Assembly: GCA_025331125.1 (NCBI GenBank)
Contig: JAOALB010000013.1
Span: forward strand, 124,001-188,000
Reading direction: 5' to 3'
DNA length: 64,000 nucleotides
Source: Mycogone perniciosa
Lineage: Eukaryota > Ascomycota > Sordariomycetes > Hypocreales > Hypocreaceae
The notes under the pieces were generated by a model, which saw nothing but the letters and a program-made list of their open reading frames with translations, searched no databases and was not told where the DNA came from. This document shows, piece by piece, positions 1-12,880 of the stretch; the stretch's first letter is position 1, and each line of letters starts with the position of its first letter. The translations under genes were made by a program, and so were the position numbers.

Positions 1-214
1 GCATCCTAAACCACCCCTCCCTTTCTCCTTCGAAATACCAAGCCTTCCTAAACGCCAGATGATTGGAAACAAATGCCCTCCCCTTGTAAGTGACACGGTG
101 GTAGTAGTCCATATACAATACCCATTGAAATAACCCAGATACGCATTTCACCCGCCTGAGTAGTCTGTCGTAACGTGTGTAATGTTTCGCTGCCTGTATC
201 GGACTGATCATCCA

Positions 215-1920
215 TCAGCTATCTCGACTTTCCGGAGACCGGGCTCTTGTGCGAATCCGGAACTTTTCTTTCAGTTTGACAGAGAGGTGAGCCCGCTGGC
301 CTCTCTCCTCTCTATCTGCCTCCTGGCCTTCAGGTTCCGCCCCGCTCGATCGCATTTGTCTGAGAGCTTCTATTTGCTCCTCTGCTGTTGCTTGCCGCAA
401 CCTGTTGACATCTAAGAAACGAGAAATCCGATGACGGTGGGATGCGGAAGCGCCCACTCCGTCCTCTGCCGCCAGAGCCAGAGGAGGGGGCAGTGTCGAA
501 CCTCTTTCAGCAGTCAGTGCATCATTAGTTCGGGCTGCCTCGGGACGAAGGTCGAGCCGACTGTTTCATCAGGTTAATAAACGCAAGGGCATGAGGCAAG
601 CTGTGACTTCACTTACCATAATGGACATGTTCCAGACACGTTGATAAGCCACGGGTCAATGCAGTTGGGGTGGAACTGATGATGACATGGTAGAACCCTC
701 ATATCTTCTCCAACTTTGAAGTCCTCAGTGCAGATAGAGCATCCGGCATTTCCTTTTCCGCTATTGCTGGGTTCGGTGACTTTTTGAGCCTCTGTGGCAG
801 GCGTCGGGGTATCATTGCCGTTCCCACCAGCAACAACAGCTGCCTCACTCTCCGCTACATGCGAGGCGGTCCTCTGAGTTCCAACGTCTTGGCCATCGGT
901 AGTTGCAGTCTCCAATTCCAGTTCAGGATCCGGTTTAGCGGGCTCCTGATTGTTGAACTTGACAATGGGAATGGTGTCGAGGACAGCGCGAGCAAGGCCC
1001 TTGGCTCGGCTTTGTCTAGGTCGTCCACCAATGGCGCCTCGTGGTCCGTATCGTTCAGGGTAACGGTGTGCTCTAACAGCACCTGTGGCAATGATGATGA
1101 GGAAAAGCAGAGTGATGAGTCCGGTAATACTATATAGAATACTCATGGCGACTGTCGAGTTGCTTCCCCCAAGACCAGAGTTTGAGCTGGGATCTCCAGC
1201 CGTGGCATTCCCAGTAATGGAAACATTGACTATCCGTCCTTCAGCAGTGCCATTCAAATATGAAAGGGCTTGCGTTGCCTCGGCACCATCGGCCATCGAT
1301 AGTATGCTCGTGTAGAGGATGGAATCGGTATTGCCGAGCGAGCACCAGTTGTTGCTTTGCGAATAGAGCACGATGGCCTTTGGATTAGCATTCATCAGGC
1401 TGTTCAGCATTTGATTCGGTGTGATGAAGGAATCGCTCTGGGGAGGATCGCAGGACAGGTAGATGACGACGTTGGGGCTGGCAATTCGGTTGTAGTTGGA
1501 TATGTCAGCAGCAATCATGATGCCGTCGATACGGTTATTCTAGAGTCCACGCGTCAGCACATCCATCCCTTGGGTAACAGTGTTTACCGGTCCAGCAGAA
1601 AGACAAGAGAATCTTCTTACCCCGCGACTGCGCTGCGACTCGTTGAGGCCGACATTGGGCGTGAGCGGTATGACGGTGTACTGCAACGGGCTGGATTGGC
1701 CGCCAGGCGTGGAGAGATTGAGCTGCAAGGCATTGTTCGTAGCCCATTGCGGGACATCTTGCTCGGGGGAAGTCGTAATGCCATCATCGTCCGCGCATGC
1801 CACGACGGCCAGCAGGGCGAGAATCGCTAGCAGACACGAAGGCATTTTGGCGATGCGAACGTGGATCGGCATCGGCCGCAGCCAGGCATAGAAGCACGGA
1901 ATAGGGAGAGCGAGGAGCAA
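215..1920 (-). CDS. Membrane-anchored PA-domain/RING-H2 finger E3 ubiquitin ligase
   Basis: Three exons (1920-1621, 1539-617, 560-215) with GT-AG introns give 522 aa. A hydrophobic N-terminal segment, best as a signal peptide if translation begins at the inner Met (1845, 497 aa), is followed by a lumenal PA-like region with N-glycosylation sites. One membrane span follows (SILYSITGLITLLFLIIIA), then a cytosolic RING-H2 finger (CSICTEDF ... CHHQFHPNCIDPW ... CPLC) and a charged tail. This order matches the endomembrane PA-TM-RING ligase family, which recruits E2 enzymes to ubiquitinate membrane cargo for endosomal or vacuolar sorting. The last zinc-binding Cys codon is split by the second intron (TG|T), so a model that stops at the ORF end near 613 loses a ligand. 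Substrates cannot be told from sequence. The start choice (1920 or 1845) is open. Confidence 0.85.
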
Positions 1921-4631
1921 TTTCGATATGGTAAGACGCCTGAGAGCGCGCGCGTCCCCCGGAGAGGAATGGGTCCTGGAGTGGAGATTTCTGTCTAGTT
2001 GAAGCAGTTCCGCGGGATATTATTACTACCTCTATTACTTGCTAGCAGGCCGCTCGGACTTGGGTCTTCGATTTCGTTTTGGGCTTCCGTCCGGAGCAGT
2101 CTTTCGCGCCTCTCTCACAGCGGCCGCAGAAGAGACATTTGGTTGGTTGATTGATTGATTGAGGACGGCGATGCCAGAAACAGCCGCCGTTGATGCAGAG
2201 GAGAGGTGGATTGTGGATTTGGCAGAGGCACTATTGGATGGCGAGGCCGGAGAGCGGCGACAGCTCATGTGCCAAAATGCCGGCCATTGAATCCAACCGG
2301 AGATCCCACCGTTCAGTGAGCACTCTAGGGAGCTGGTCCGCCCGGTCTGCCCCCGAAAATTGCTCCTGACACCACGCATAGGCGGCTGTGCACGGCTAAA
2401 TTCTGGAGCTTGGTCTGTTTCGAGAGCGCTGAGGCCATGCCAAGCTAATAGTACCTTAAGGCAGTCAGGACATGATTTGGAATAGAACACTCCAATCAAG
2501 TTGCTATCTAATAGATACCTACTATTATTCTCGATGCTGCTGTTTACGGAGCACTAGATGCATCAATCTGGCGCAGCAACAATTAGCAAGTCGACGTGAT
2601 GCATAGTACTATCTAGTATGTACGAGCAGACGTGCGTATTAGTACTAGTAGATTGAAATACGCTGCTGATCACGCACAGGTTGCCAAACGGGCGCAATCG
2701 CTGACGGTGCTTAACAAGCAATGGAACCGTATTATCCGTTATTATTATTACCATTAGTAGTGGTCTTACGAGCACATGTTTGCTCGCATCGTATTGAATC
2801 GTACTCCGTACATACATACATACGAGTAGTAGAACGTGATTACTGATAGCCCGTATAGAGAGCTACTTCTCCGTACTCCGTACTTCTCCACACTATTATG
2901 ATCTGCTAGTCGTTCTGGAATATTACTCGTCCGGCGGCATCAATGGAAGCTTCAACGTTATCCCGTCCACACACACCTCGCCAGGAATCTGGTCATATTA
3001 CTCGGGATTCGGGAATCTGCACCAATTAACCCGAACAGTCGGAACGTCCGGACTCAGTCAAAGCAGTCCTTAATACTGACTGAAGCACTACTCGTACGAG
3101 CAGTAGTACATATTACTACCCCACGTGCCGTAGAAGCCTTTTTACCCTTGAACGGATTATTACTCCTTTAGGACGCAAAACCCGCAGGGCCAAATATCCA
3201 TCAATAGCAACCCGCTGGCCGGGTGCATCAACAACAAGAGGTACAACTATCAAAGCACTGATCGGATCTTGCCACGTTCATGGCCTAACTCATTTGGCCA
3301 TTGAATCCCTAGAGGCCATCGTAATAGTTTAGATGACTTCGGCATAGTACCAAGTATTATCGGCGGCCCTTCGGCACTTTGATATTAGTGTTACCCGGGA
3401 ACTGGACGGCCACGCCGTAGACAGATAGTCAGCCCTGGATAAATTAGACTTGCGAATTAATACTACAATACTATTTTTGACCAGAAGTAGCAAGGCTAAT
3501 CGGGTAAGTACTCACACGCCAAGCCATTATACTATACTACTACTACCACCCAACGTCACCCTCTACTCGTACACGTCCTATCGTTGGCCCGTATCATCCC
3601 AAGACACTGATGAATCTGATAAACAGGGGAGGCCCAGCCCCTTCCGTCATAAACACAATGTTTTGCCTCAGGTACCTTGCTGGCACATCTCCCGTATAGA
3701 AAGCCGAGATGAGATCACCAAGGACATAGTACTACTACCAACCCCCGGCAACCATCTTTCGCCCGCTGACATGCCCGCTTACTCCCAACTACTACACTTC
3801 GAACCGCTTATATACTCAGGTTCCATGTCGTATATGTCAAATACGCCAGTCGGTTATGAGTAGAAATTTCAGCTCAATTAAAAAAAAAAGAAAGAGATTT
3901 CTTCTTTTCAGTTGAACGAAAGCGGTAATACAGAATGAAGCCCCCAAATACCGCTCTTATGTGCAGGGAGAGCTCGCCCCCTCTCCCCCCCGGATATATC
4001 AGCCGCTTTGGAAAGCTTACCTCGAAAAGAAGCAAAATGCAATGTGTTTTCTTCTGAATTCTAGTGCTAGGCGTAGGGCGTAGAGAATAGTAATATTAGT
4101 GTAGTATTAGTAGCATCAGCTTTCATATTTCTTCCGTCTTGTTCCGGCTCACAGAAGCCACCCCATCATAGAAAGAATATTAATATAAAAGCAACTTCCT
4201 GAATTTTGATCACTCACAAGTCCATGTGGCTCGGCTCAACCCGCCCGGTATTTGTATCCACCTAAGAGGTATAGTACCAGTGTTATCGAGTTGTGGATGT
4301 GCTGGGTGTGATCAACCTCTTCGAGAAGCCCGGGTAGTATAGTATGGAGTAATACCAAGGGTCTCATTGAGCAATAATAGCGCAGGAATGGGTTGATTCC
4401 GCACCTGGTACGGAGTATACGAAGTTGTATTCACATATACGAGTGTATGGGGCTCTGGAAGTAATTCCCGTTCCCTGGCAAGATAAGCCGTGTAATAACC
4501 CAGCCGTCAGATCTCGCCTTAGGTGAGATGGCACACCTTTCCAGCGTCAAGTTGAGTCTCACAAGGGAGAGCTCAAGGCATCAGTCGTAATCGGGACTTG
4601 TTTCAACTCACAATTCCTTGTGACCCTGCGT
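1921..4631. other. Intergenic stretch of 2.7 kb, no supported gene
   Basis: Upstream of the RING ligase and downstream of the tubulin cofactor gene. It is AT-rich, with many short runs built from TAC/TAG/GTA triplets (TACTAC, TAGTAG, CATACATAC). It carries TACTCCGTA motifs near 2801, 2873 and 4408 (the last inverted). The open frames here (such as 2035-2499 on the minus strand and 3450-3863 on the plus strand) show no recognisable domain and look like chance. Confidence 0.6.
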
Positions 4632-5736
4632 CTAGATTTCCTCCATATCCTCCAGGTCATCGAGAACCGGGAAGTCTCCAACCTCCACTCGCTCTGGCCT
4701 GACGAAAACTCCGTGCTTCAACTCCGAGCCCTGGCCCCAATAACGAGTGCCCGAGATGCTACCATCGTTCTTCCCCACAGGCTCGTCCAGATGGACCCCC
4801 ACCCAGGGTCCTGTGCTGCCCGGAATCTCCTTGACGTCTCCCACATACTTGACCTCACCTCGCCGGGTGTCTTCTCCACCGACACGGCATCTCTTCCCAA
4901 CCTCGATGCCCCGTTGACGGATCTCCACGTTAAGGGCTTCTAGCCTGGCTTCCTCATGGCCTGGCGCGTTCGGGTCGAAGCGACCTAGTTTCTGCGCCTT
5001 CTTCCAAGCCAAAACCGAGTCTGTCTTCTTCTCGTATTCATCGTCAGGCATCACATACTTGTCTACACCTGAAGTATCGGTGAGGTTAGGCCTGGCCGCC
5101 GGTGGGCGGGTGTCAACCACCTGCAAGATGATTACATGTCAGCAGCCTCGTTTCGTTTTCCTTCCCATTCCCCATTTCCCATGTGCCCACCCTCACCCTC
5201 CCCGCCTAGTGATGCATGATGGCGCCCATGAGCAGCAGAAGCACACATAACAGCAGATCGTCTAGCTGCCCAAAGTTCCCCAAGCGAGGTCCGTGTTGGG
5301 TGTACCCCCCCTCATCATGTTTCTGTCGCACAGCACTGACGGACTCTTGCCCATGCAAAAAAAGAGGGAAACTGAGACATCCTGTCGCACAAAAAAAAGG
5401 CTGTAAAAAAGAGCGCATCCTTATGCCAGGCCAGTGATTTGTCTCAATGGGAGGGGGCTGACGGAGGTCACAAGAAGTTGCGAGTGCTTGACTTACATGC
5501 AGCTCTGCATACGGAGCCAAGGGAAAGCTAGATAGCAGGGTGACATCCTCATCTACCGCGACGACGGGGATTTTCTCCGACCCTGCCGTGGTTTTGAGAC
5601 TGAGCCTCTGGCAGGAGGGGGGGATGCCCGTGATGGGCTCAAGCTTGGTCCTGAGTTGAGAGATTGACCACGAGGGTGTGATACGACGCTCGGAGGAGGC
5701 GTACTCCGAAATGACCTGTAGAGGAACGTCCGCCAT
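4632..5736 (-). CDS. Tubulin-folding cofactor B (CAP-Gly protein, Alp11 type)
   Basis: Two exons (5736-5497 and 5120-4632) encode 242 aa, the usual size for cofactor B. The N-terminal ~80 residues resemble the ubiquitin-like domain of the family (start MADVPLQVISEYAS). The C-terminal half is a CAP-Gly domain with the diagnostic GKNDG loop, preceded by WVGVHLDEP and followed by GVFVRPERVEVGDFP. The protein ends in an acidic tail (DLEDMEEI) like the EEY/DEI tails that regulate the family. Cofactor B binds newly folded alpha-tubulin and works with cofactor E in tubulin heterodimer assembly in the cytosol. The splice (CAT|GTAAGT ... TTGCAG|GTG) keeps frame. The intron is 376 bp, long for this locus. 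Confidence 0.93.
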
Positions 5737-8700
5737 GGCTCCAGCTTGTCAAGGCTTTCGTTTTTCTCTTTCTCGTGATTCCGCTAAGAAAAGCCAAGAT
5801 GGTGGCCAAGATCGAGATAGGGAGCAGGTCTAATGAACAGCTGTTGGAGCGGCTAAATTTCTTGTTGTCTCGGACAAACTGGCGGGGTTGAAGATGTCCC
5901 GAGCTTTTCTTCTGGGGGAAACAATGGCGCAATCGATGACGCAGCGCTATGGACAATGGATTGAGATCAAATCGATGATTGTAACGAGGTTGATGTTGCA
6001 CCTCTTCGTAATGTTTTCAGAAGAAGCTCCGACAAACCATAATGGCGCAGAGAGCTTAGGCAGCAAAGAGGCAGTATGTACTCCGTACCTTCTTACTCCG
6101 TATCGAGAGGCTCTTTCTGCGCCACAGGGAGAGGGTACAAGTGGCCTGCAGTATTTTGTGCGCCACATGGATGTACCATTGATGGAGCCACTCAAATTGC
6201 ACACCACATTCGCACTAGCTTCAGCCACGTCCTATATAATAGTCCGTCCGATAGATATGAAGTTTGGACTTATTTGGCACGGAGTGCGCAGTACTGAACC
6301 TCTACTATCTTCTACAGGTACGTCACACTCACGACTTCAGGCACAGTTGTCTGTCACGTCGACCTCGACTAAAATGACAACCTACTAACTCACTCGCTAA
6401 AGGCCATCGTTTGCCCGCAATTCCGTTTGCAAACAGCCTCGAGGATACGTGTATCGCCTCTGGTGTAGGGTACCCGTTTGGGGACCTGCCAAGGTCCTTG
6501 CCTATAGTAAAAGCCAAATAATCAAGCAAGGACTCGATAACCCTTGTTGTCTGTTCTACACACCCACCTTGCCTCGGCGTATCCGCTGAAGTTCCCAGCT
6601 TGGTGTACGGTCATATATGATAACCTCAGAAACCAGCCGCATTGATTGGTTGGCTCTGCGTTTGCATCGGAATGTTTCCGGAGAACCGCCTTGCTGGGTG
6701 CGAGGGTGCACGACGTTGCCACTGTCTGATCGATGCAGGGTCAATCTCCACGTAATGGCTCGAGCATCTTGTGTTGTGTCAAAACGAGCCCAGACAGAAG
6801 TGACGGCTGGGTACATGATATTATGTCGCACTGGCCATTGAGCGTTTGCAATAGTACCACACACAGACAGGTAAATGGCTTACCAATACTGGCTTGGACT
6901 CTATTGTCTTGACAACATGGCACATGGAACCGGAGTCCGGGCGAGGTAACTGCTGAATTCGCATAGGATGCCCGTCCTGGAAACATATTAATCAGACCGA
7001 ACTGTATGTTTTAGTTACCGGTGGGTTCGTTGTCGTAACACAGCATGCCCGTGGCAAAGGCTATGGAGAGCCATGCGGCTAGACATGAGCCCGAATGCCT
7101 GATCTCCATAGATGCGGCCAGCAGGTGGAGATATTATGCGCATATGTAGAGTTCCATCAGGCCCATCTGCTACCAGTTCTGTTGCTATCCTGGGCATCAA
7201 ACGACGAGGGCCACAGCGTCTATTATTAGACAGAAGGCAAGCGACACGATGGTCATGAACTCGGAGCTTGCCCAGACAATCGTTGAGTCCCGATAGATTG
7301 ATGATGAATACCAACCAATCCTCCGAACGGAGTATGTATGCAAGGTCCATACGGGATGGCCGAACCGTCTTAAGCGAACACCGTGAATGGTCCGTATTGC
7401 GGACAAGGAGGACCTGAAATGCATGGCGTAGAAGGCTGCAGCAAGCCAGCAGGCAATACAAACGAAATAGTCACAGACCAACGTGCGCCACCAACACACG
7501 TCTGTTTCTTTTTTATGTTAGTTGCCTCTTGGCGGAGGTCTTCATATCCTCGTGTCAGCGCGCGAAAGAAAATTGCTTCCTGGATGGACCCGTCAGTACG
7601 CGGGGGTAGTAGTAACGCGGAGCTCAGGTCCCCGGTGAGATGAGAATCCCAGCCTGGGCAGAAGAAGCAATATTACACCCGACTGCTCCCCCAGCAGCTC
7701 CCCAGGCTTTTCATGTTCAAAGGTCCACTGGTCTTGGAGAAACCATATGCAGCATCTGGCCCCAAGACACACACCGCCGCCACGTCACGACCTTTTTATT
7801 TGTTGCGCGACTAGCGAGCCGTGTGGTGTCGGGAGCAGCAAGGCCGCACCATATGTATGTAGAATCCCGCTGCGGCGCTGCTGCTTGACCGGCAACGTGG
7901 AGTCGCCATCTTTGTCCTTGGGTACGAAGTACGTTGCGTGGTCCATGCCATGTAAGGTGGAAGCCAAGATTAGGATTGGGCGAGTAGGTGGCTGCAGATG
8001 GCCCTTCCGCACCTTTTTTGCCGGCTGGCCGCCCACGCGATTGGTAACGGGCGAAAGTGCTGCACGTCCCGCGATGACAGACAGATGGTGAATTACGAGT
8101 ATGACGTTCCGACCGGGGAACGGCTGTCGAGGTAACATCCGGCAGGGGTGTCGTCTTTGGGGGTGGGGGTGAAGAAGCTGCAGAGCCAACAAAGCCATTC
8201 TTGCGAGTTGATCCACAGAGTGGCATCAAACCCGTCCATCTCAGACAAGAGGCTCGCAGGATCATGTGCGGCGCCTCGTATGGCGTTTTCATTGGTGCAC
8301 CGCCCCTTTTGATCTCCTGAGGAAAGGCCAAACTGTCCGTATGAGACGGCCGAGCGAGGCCTACATACATGTGCCGTAGCTCACTTGACCCCGAGTGCTC
8401 TTTTCATGACTGTTAACGGTGGTTCACAGTCGGCAATATTAGTACTAGTGATAGTAGTGCTCAGTTGGTAAGCACGTAGATAGATGGTATGTAAGTAGTA
8501 GTACGGAGTAGTAGTAGTTTAGTTGATGGCGGTAGATCAGAATTCGGGATTCACACAAGCAGGGGTAGCTGGTTCACGACGAAGGCCCGGTAAGGCCGCA
8601 AGGGAGGGCACCGGCTGGGAAATGTGCATCGACAGGCACAGGATCGGTATTCTCTGTCGGGAGCAAAGCGGACCAAACGGGGGGAGCGGTCGGCTGTTGC

Positions 8701-8741
8701 ACGTTCGGGCAGCAACACTGAGGCAGCAGCCACATACTCGT

Positions 8742-8772
8742 ATATGTGTGTATGTATGTATGTATGTACGAG
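8742..8772. repeat. TATG tetranucleotide run with flanking inverted CTCGTA
   Basis: Four to five GTATG repeats ending in GTACGAG. ACTCGTA lies just before the run, so the tract is bounded by inverted ACTCGTA / TACGAGT hexamers. Similar TATG/CATA runs occur near 2811, 9648 and 12855, each beside a TACTCCGTA- or TTCGTAC-type motif. Confidence 0.6.
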
Positions 8773-8856
8773 TATTAACGCCAACAAGAAGACCGGTAGT
8801 TGATCAGCGTGCAGTCTCGTCTTATTAGCCTCCATGGCTTGCAAGTCTGGTCGTGG

Positions 8857-8913
8857 ATGAGAGTGAGAGTGAGAGTGAGAGTGAAAGTGAGAGCGAGAGC
8901 GAGAGCGAGAGAG
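8857..8913. repeat. GAGTGA/GAGCGA hexanucleotide microsatellite
   Basis: About nine tandem hexamers, first GAGTGA (with one GAAAGT variant), then GAGCGA, lying in non-coding DNA. Confidence 0.85.
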
Positions 8914-11900
8914 AATCGACCAAACCCGCGGTGTCCTAGCAGGTTGCTGTGGCCTTCAGCACTCGCGAATTTTGGTTCACGATCGTTCACCGCAGCTCTC
9001 AAACAAACGACAACCCACCCTCCAGCTCGCCTCTGGCAGTGGGTTCTGGCGCGATCGATAATGTATGTGGCGGCTGCTGTTCTTTTTGTCCACTAGCGGG
9101 TCCTGATGTGCGACTAATGGAGGTGTGGTGGACCGGAGGCTTGAGTAGCATGGGTCTTGAGAGACAAACGGCGGCGCTATTTTCACATCTCTGGAAGAGG
9201 CTCGGATGACGGTGCAGCTGGGGCGCAGACCGCCGGCGAGAGAAAGGATAGCAGAGAAACGAGCGCCGAACAAGGGCCTTGTACGGAACTGGGCGATCAT
9301 GGTTCGCAGTCAGTTCGACGAACCCTCACGCCCTGGTCCTGGTCCTGGGTCTCCTGGCCCTGGCTCGTCGTGGGCCCCGATGGGCCTCAAGGGAGCCAAC
9401 ACACACTCCTCCATCGTCCACGGAGGCACGAACGATGCTGGGTTCGCCTCCATCGATCCATCTGATCCATTTGCGAATTTGGGTAGCCCGTCTGTTTGCC
9501 TGAGTTGACCGCCAGTTCACCAGATCAGCGGCATCAAGGGTGTTCCCTGGTTGTGCTGAATGCCGAGTTGCTGCTTTGCTACTTCGTACAGTAGCTTGCT
9601 TGGGCTCTCGAGTCCTGTCTTGGGGGGGACGGGCACATATTGTACTTCGTACATACATACTACTACTTACCTCTCTTGTACATGCGAGTCCGCAGCCCGA
9701 GAGACACGCATTAACGAGGCCCGGCGTTTGTCCGTCAATGGAATGCGAGGTGGTGATATCAATGTCTCGTAGGCAACAGGCAGGCATGTCGGGCATGTCT
9801 GCACTCCGAGTATTACGATGAGTCGTGGCACCCGGCAAAACAGGGCGTGGAGTCCAAGGATTGATGGCCAGCAAGGATCGCGGCGACGGACAGCCTCTTC
9901 CGATGTGCGAAAGGGTATTGTTGTGCGCCGTGGCACAAACAGATGAAGCCGCTTTTGACTCTTTGGATGAGTTGGGCTGGTTCTCTTGAGCGAGCCAAGC
10001 CTGTCTGCCAGCGTGTCTACTACTATGAGTATACTACTCCGTACTCAACTACGAATGCATGAACAAGTGCTGTACTCGTAGGCGCTTATTCGTGGAATGT
10101 ATTCCGCACCTACTCGTGGGCCTATGGACTTGATAGGACTAATACAGGGGATGGGGCTTCTCCGCTGAGCCAATGAACATCACAAAAGCAAACACCTCTT
10201 CCGTTACTTATTCAGAGTGACCTTCGTTCATCTATCCATCCATCCCTCGGCTTTACCTGAACGCCTCTGGCCGGGCGACGAGAAATGAAACCGAAACCCC
10301 CGTGTTCAATGTTACGTTAGATTGATCATCTGCCTAAGCTCGCCCGTTTGCCCGCAATGCAACCGGGGCCATGCCATGAATGCATGTAGTCCTTAGTTAA
10401 TCAAGTTATGGGTGCTGGACGATGTGACAGATCTGGGAAAAACGGACAGACAAGCTTTCTAGCGTCTGACAGAGCGAGTAAATTGACACCTATTCCTGGT
10501 AGTAGTAGTAATAGTAGCAGTACTTGTCGAACCTCTTCCGAGCAACGGTTCGCGCCGATGGCCCATGCGGCAGCTCATCTGTCGCAACGCCACGAAAGGT
10601 TCTGAACGAACGCCTTCTGGTAAGTCAAGGAGGTTAGGCGGTATCCACAATGCTGACAGACGTCGTATAGTTTGCATGTTTAGGTACGGAGTATTGATAG
10701 GAGGAATCGGTATCTCGGTATAATAATACGCTATATCCTCGTAAGTAAATAAAATGCAATTTAGCGGTATGTACTCCGTAGTATTGGCAGAACCCATACT
10801 CGTGCCTCGTGAAAGGGCACACCCACACACTGGCTGGGCTTTTATCTGCTGAGGCGATCTCAATCAAGTCTCACCCGGACGCCTGTTGTATTCACTCTGA
10901 GCAAGGAATACGAGTGGAATAGAAAAAAAAATCGAGGGCAAAAGAAAAAGAAAGAAATACTACGGAGTACAGAGCACTAGGTACACTCAATCATACAAAG
11001 AGGACAACAACAACATCAGGCCTCACCTTACGGCTGTGGTCCGCTGTCCATGTCAGCGACTAACCAAGACAAACGTGTATGTAGTAATATGTATGTAGCT
11101 AAATGCAAGTTCTTTTTAATGAAGGGTGGTATCCGGTTTTGACAGCGGTCGTTCCCGTGGCATGATCGATTGCACCCCCTATCATCGGCACTTTTGCCAA
11201 GCACACCGTTGATGATAACCTCACCTACCTACCTACCTTATTATTCCTAGTGCTGGCCGAGTCATAACCTAACCCGGTGGTATTGTAAGAGTAGACTTCG
11301 GCAGCTTGTCCGGGGCACAGGTTTGCTCACTCCAAGATTGTCTGTCTGTCAGCAAGACAACAGCCGGCATGCGGAGGCCCCACGCTCTGATGAAGAAGAC
11401 CCCGACTTTTTGATGGCCACCTACCTAGCCTCATGTAGGTAGGCACCGTTACGATAGTAATCCGCAACAAGCACTACCAGCCGTCGGTGTTATTACTACT
11501 AGTAGTATTATAGCAGGTCCAGGTCATATATGTATGAAGTATGGAGTACTCCGTAAGGCGGAATTGCGGACACGAGCGAAAAAATGCGTCGGGGTTACGA
11601 GTTACGGAGTATTATGCACGACTGCGTGGCCATGTGATGCGCTGGGTAGCAGGCGGCCTCGGCTTCAGAAAAAAGAAGAAAAACGAAGTAAAAGTAAAAT
11701 ATTATATCATAAACCAGGCGATACGCGACGATCAGTTTAGATTGCGAAGCGGAGGATGAGATGGAGAGGAGACCAGCATGGCACGAGTGGGGGTGTGTGC
11801 TTCATGAAGATCTGTGATCCTGTCTGTCAGCCAAACGGCCAACCGCCTGTGCACAACAAACGAGAGGAGCGCCCTCTGTGCTTTGGAGACACGCCCCCCT

Positions 11901-12862
11901 TTGTCTGTCTTCCACACGCCGCACCACGAGGACTGCTAAACTAAGAAATTATAGTCGCCGACCTGCACCATCGTAGATACTCCATAGACTACTACTACTA
12001 CCTAATCGGTCTATCTTCATACCCAAAGCATGGGGCCAAGGACATGGACGATGCAGCAGCAGCTCTGACACCTGTTCCAGCGTTTGGGTTTCGATGGGGA
12101 TTGGTCTGGATAGGTTTCTTGTCTACATACACGCCGGTTTGTGAGAGTGCACCAAAGGGGAATGGAATGGATGCATGAAATTTCACTAATACCCAGGTAC
12201 GCGTTTTTCTTTCTTTGTCTTCAGCAGGCTAAAAAGCCCCAAGACCAGGTCAACAGAGGTCGTCTTTTCATGCGAGAGAGTTTTGAAACCCGGCCAAAAC
12301 AAGCAAAAACAAGCAAAAGCAGCAGCATCGAGAGAGTGTTGTCCATCCAAACGACTAGGAGTGGTGACACGAAGTTGCCTGACACCTAGTCCGCCATGCG
12401 ATTAGCCTTTGGCTACGGAGTATCTGGAATGGACGCCATTTTGGCATTAGCAACGGGACGCAGGACCGATGACGACGTTGCCGGTGGATGTCTCTGGGGT
12501 CTGGTCTCCATGGCATCAAATGCCATTTGATAATACAACTACTACTCGTAGATAGACAAACGGCCACCGCCTGGCCTGGCCTGGCCTCCACACCGACTCG
12601 AGATTCGACAGACAGACAGACAGCCAGACACTTTGACTTTTTGGTGATGATGATGATGATGTGTACACTTGCTCTCTACCATTCTCTCTGCTTCTTCTGT
12701 CGACTACTACGAGTAGACCTGCCCATCTTACAGGTACTAATACTGCTGCTACTCCGGCTACTGCAACCCTAGGTACTCCGTACATACGAGTCCTACTGCC
12801 GCCTACCTTGTGCTTCGTACCCGAACTGCCTAATAATAGGTAACTGGCACTTAGGTATGTAT

Positions 12863-12880
12863 GTACGGAGTACTTCGTAC
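12863..12880. repeat. Compound GTACGGAGTAC-TTCGTAC palindromic motif
   Basis: One of the clearest copies of the dispersed motif: GTACGGAGTAC is directly followed by TTCGTAC, so three GTAC tetramers lie in 18 bp. It is preceded by a GTATGTATG run. The reverse-orientation form GTACTCCGTAC lies 90 bp upstream (12773-12783). See the findings for the window-wide distribution. Confidence 0.8.

Noticed and set aside
2035..2499. 154-codon minus-strand frame between the RING and tubulin cofactor genes
   Set aside because: No domain, atypical composition, upstream of the RING start; most likely chance.
3450..3863. 137-codon plus-strand frame
   Set aside because: Rich in Thr/Ser/Tyr from TAC/CAC repeats, with no domain.
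5888..6388. 166-codon plus-strand frame
   Set aside because: No conserved motif; overlaps repeat motifs and lies in the cofactor B upstream region.
7015..7461. 148-codon minus-strand frame, superficially SGNH-hydrolase-like (INLSGLNDC)
   Set aside because: The single short similarity is not supported by the rest of the frame; a second minus-strand frame overlaps it.
7717..8370. 217-codon minus-strand frame
   Set aside because: Overlapped by long frames on both strands; no recognisable domain.
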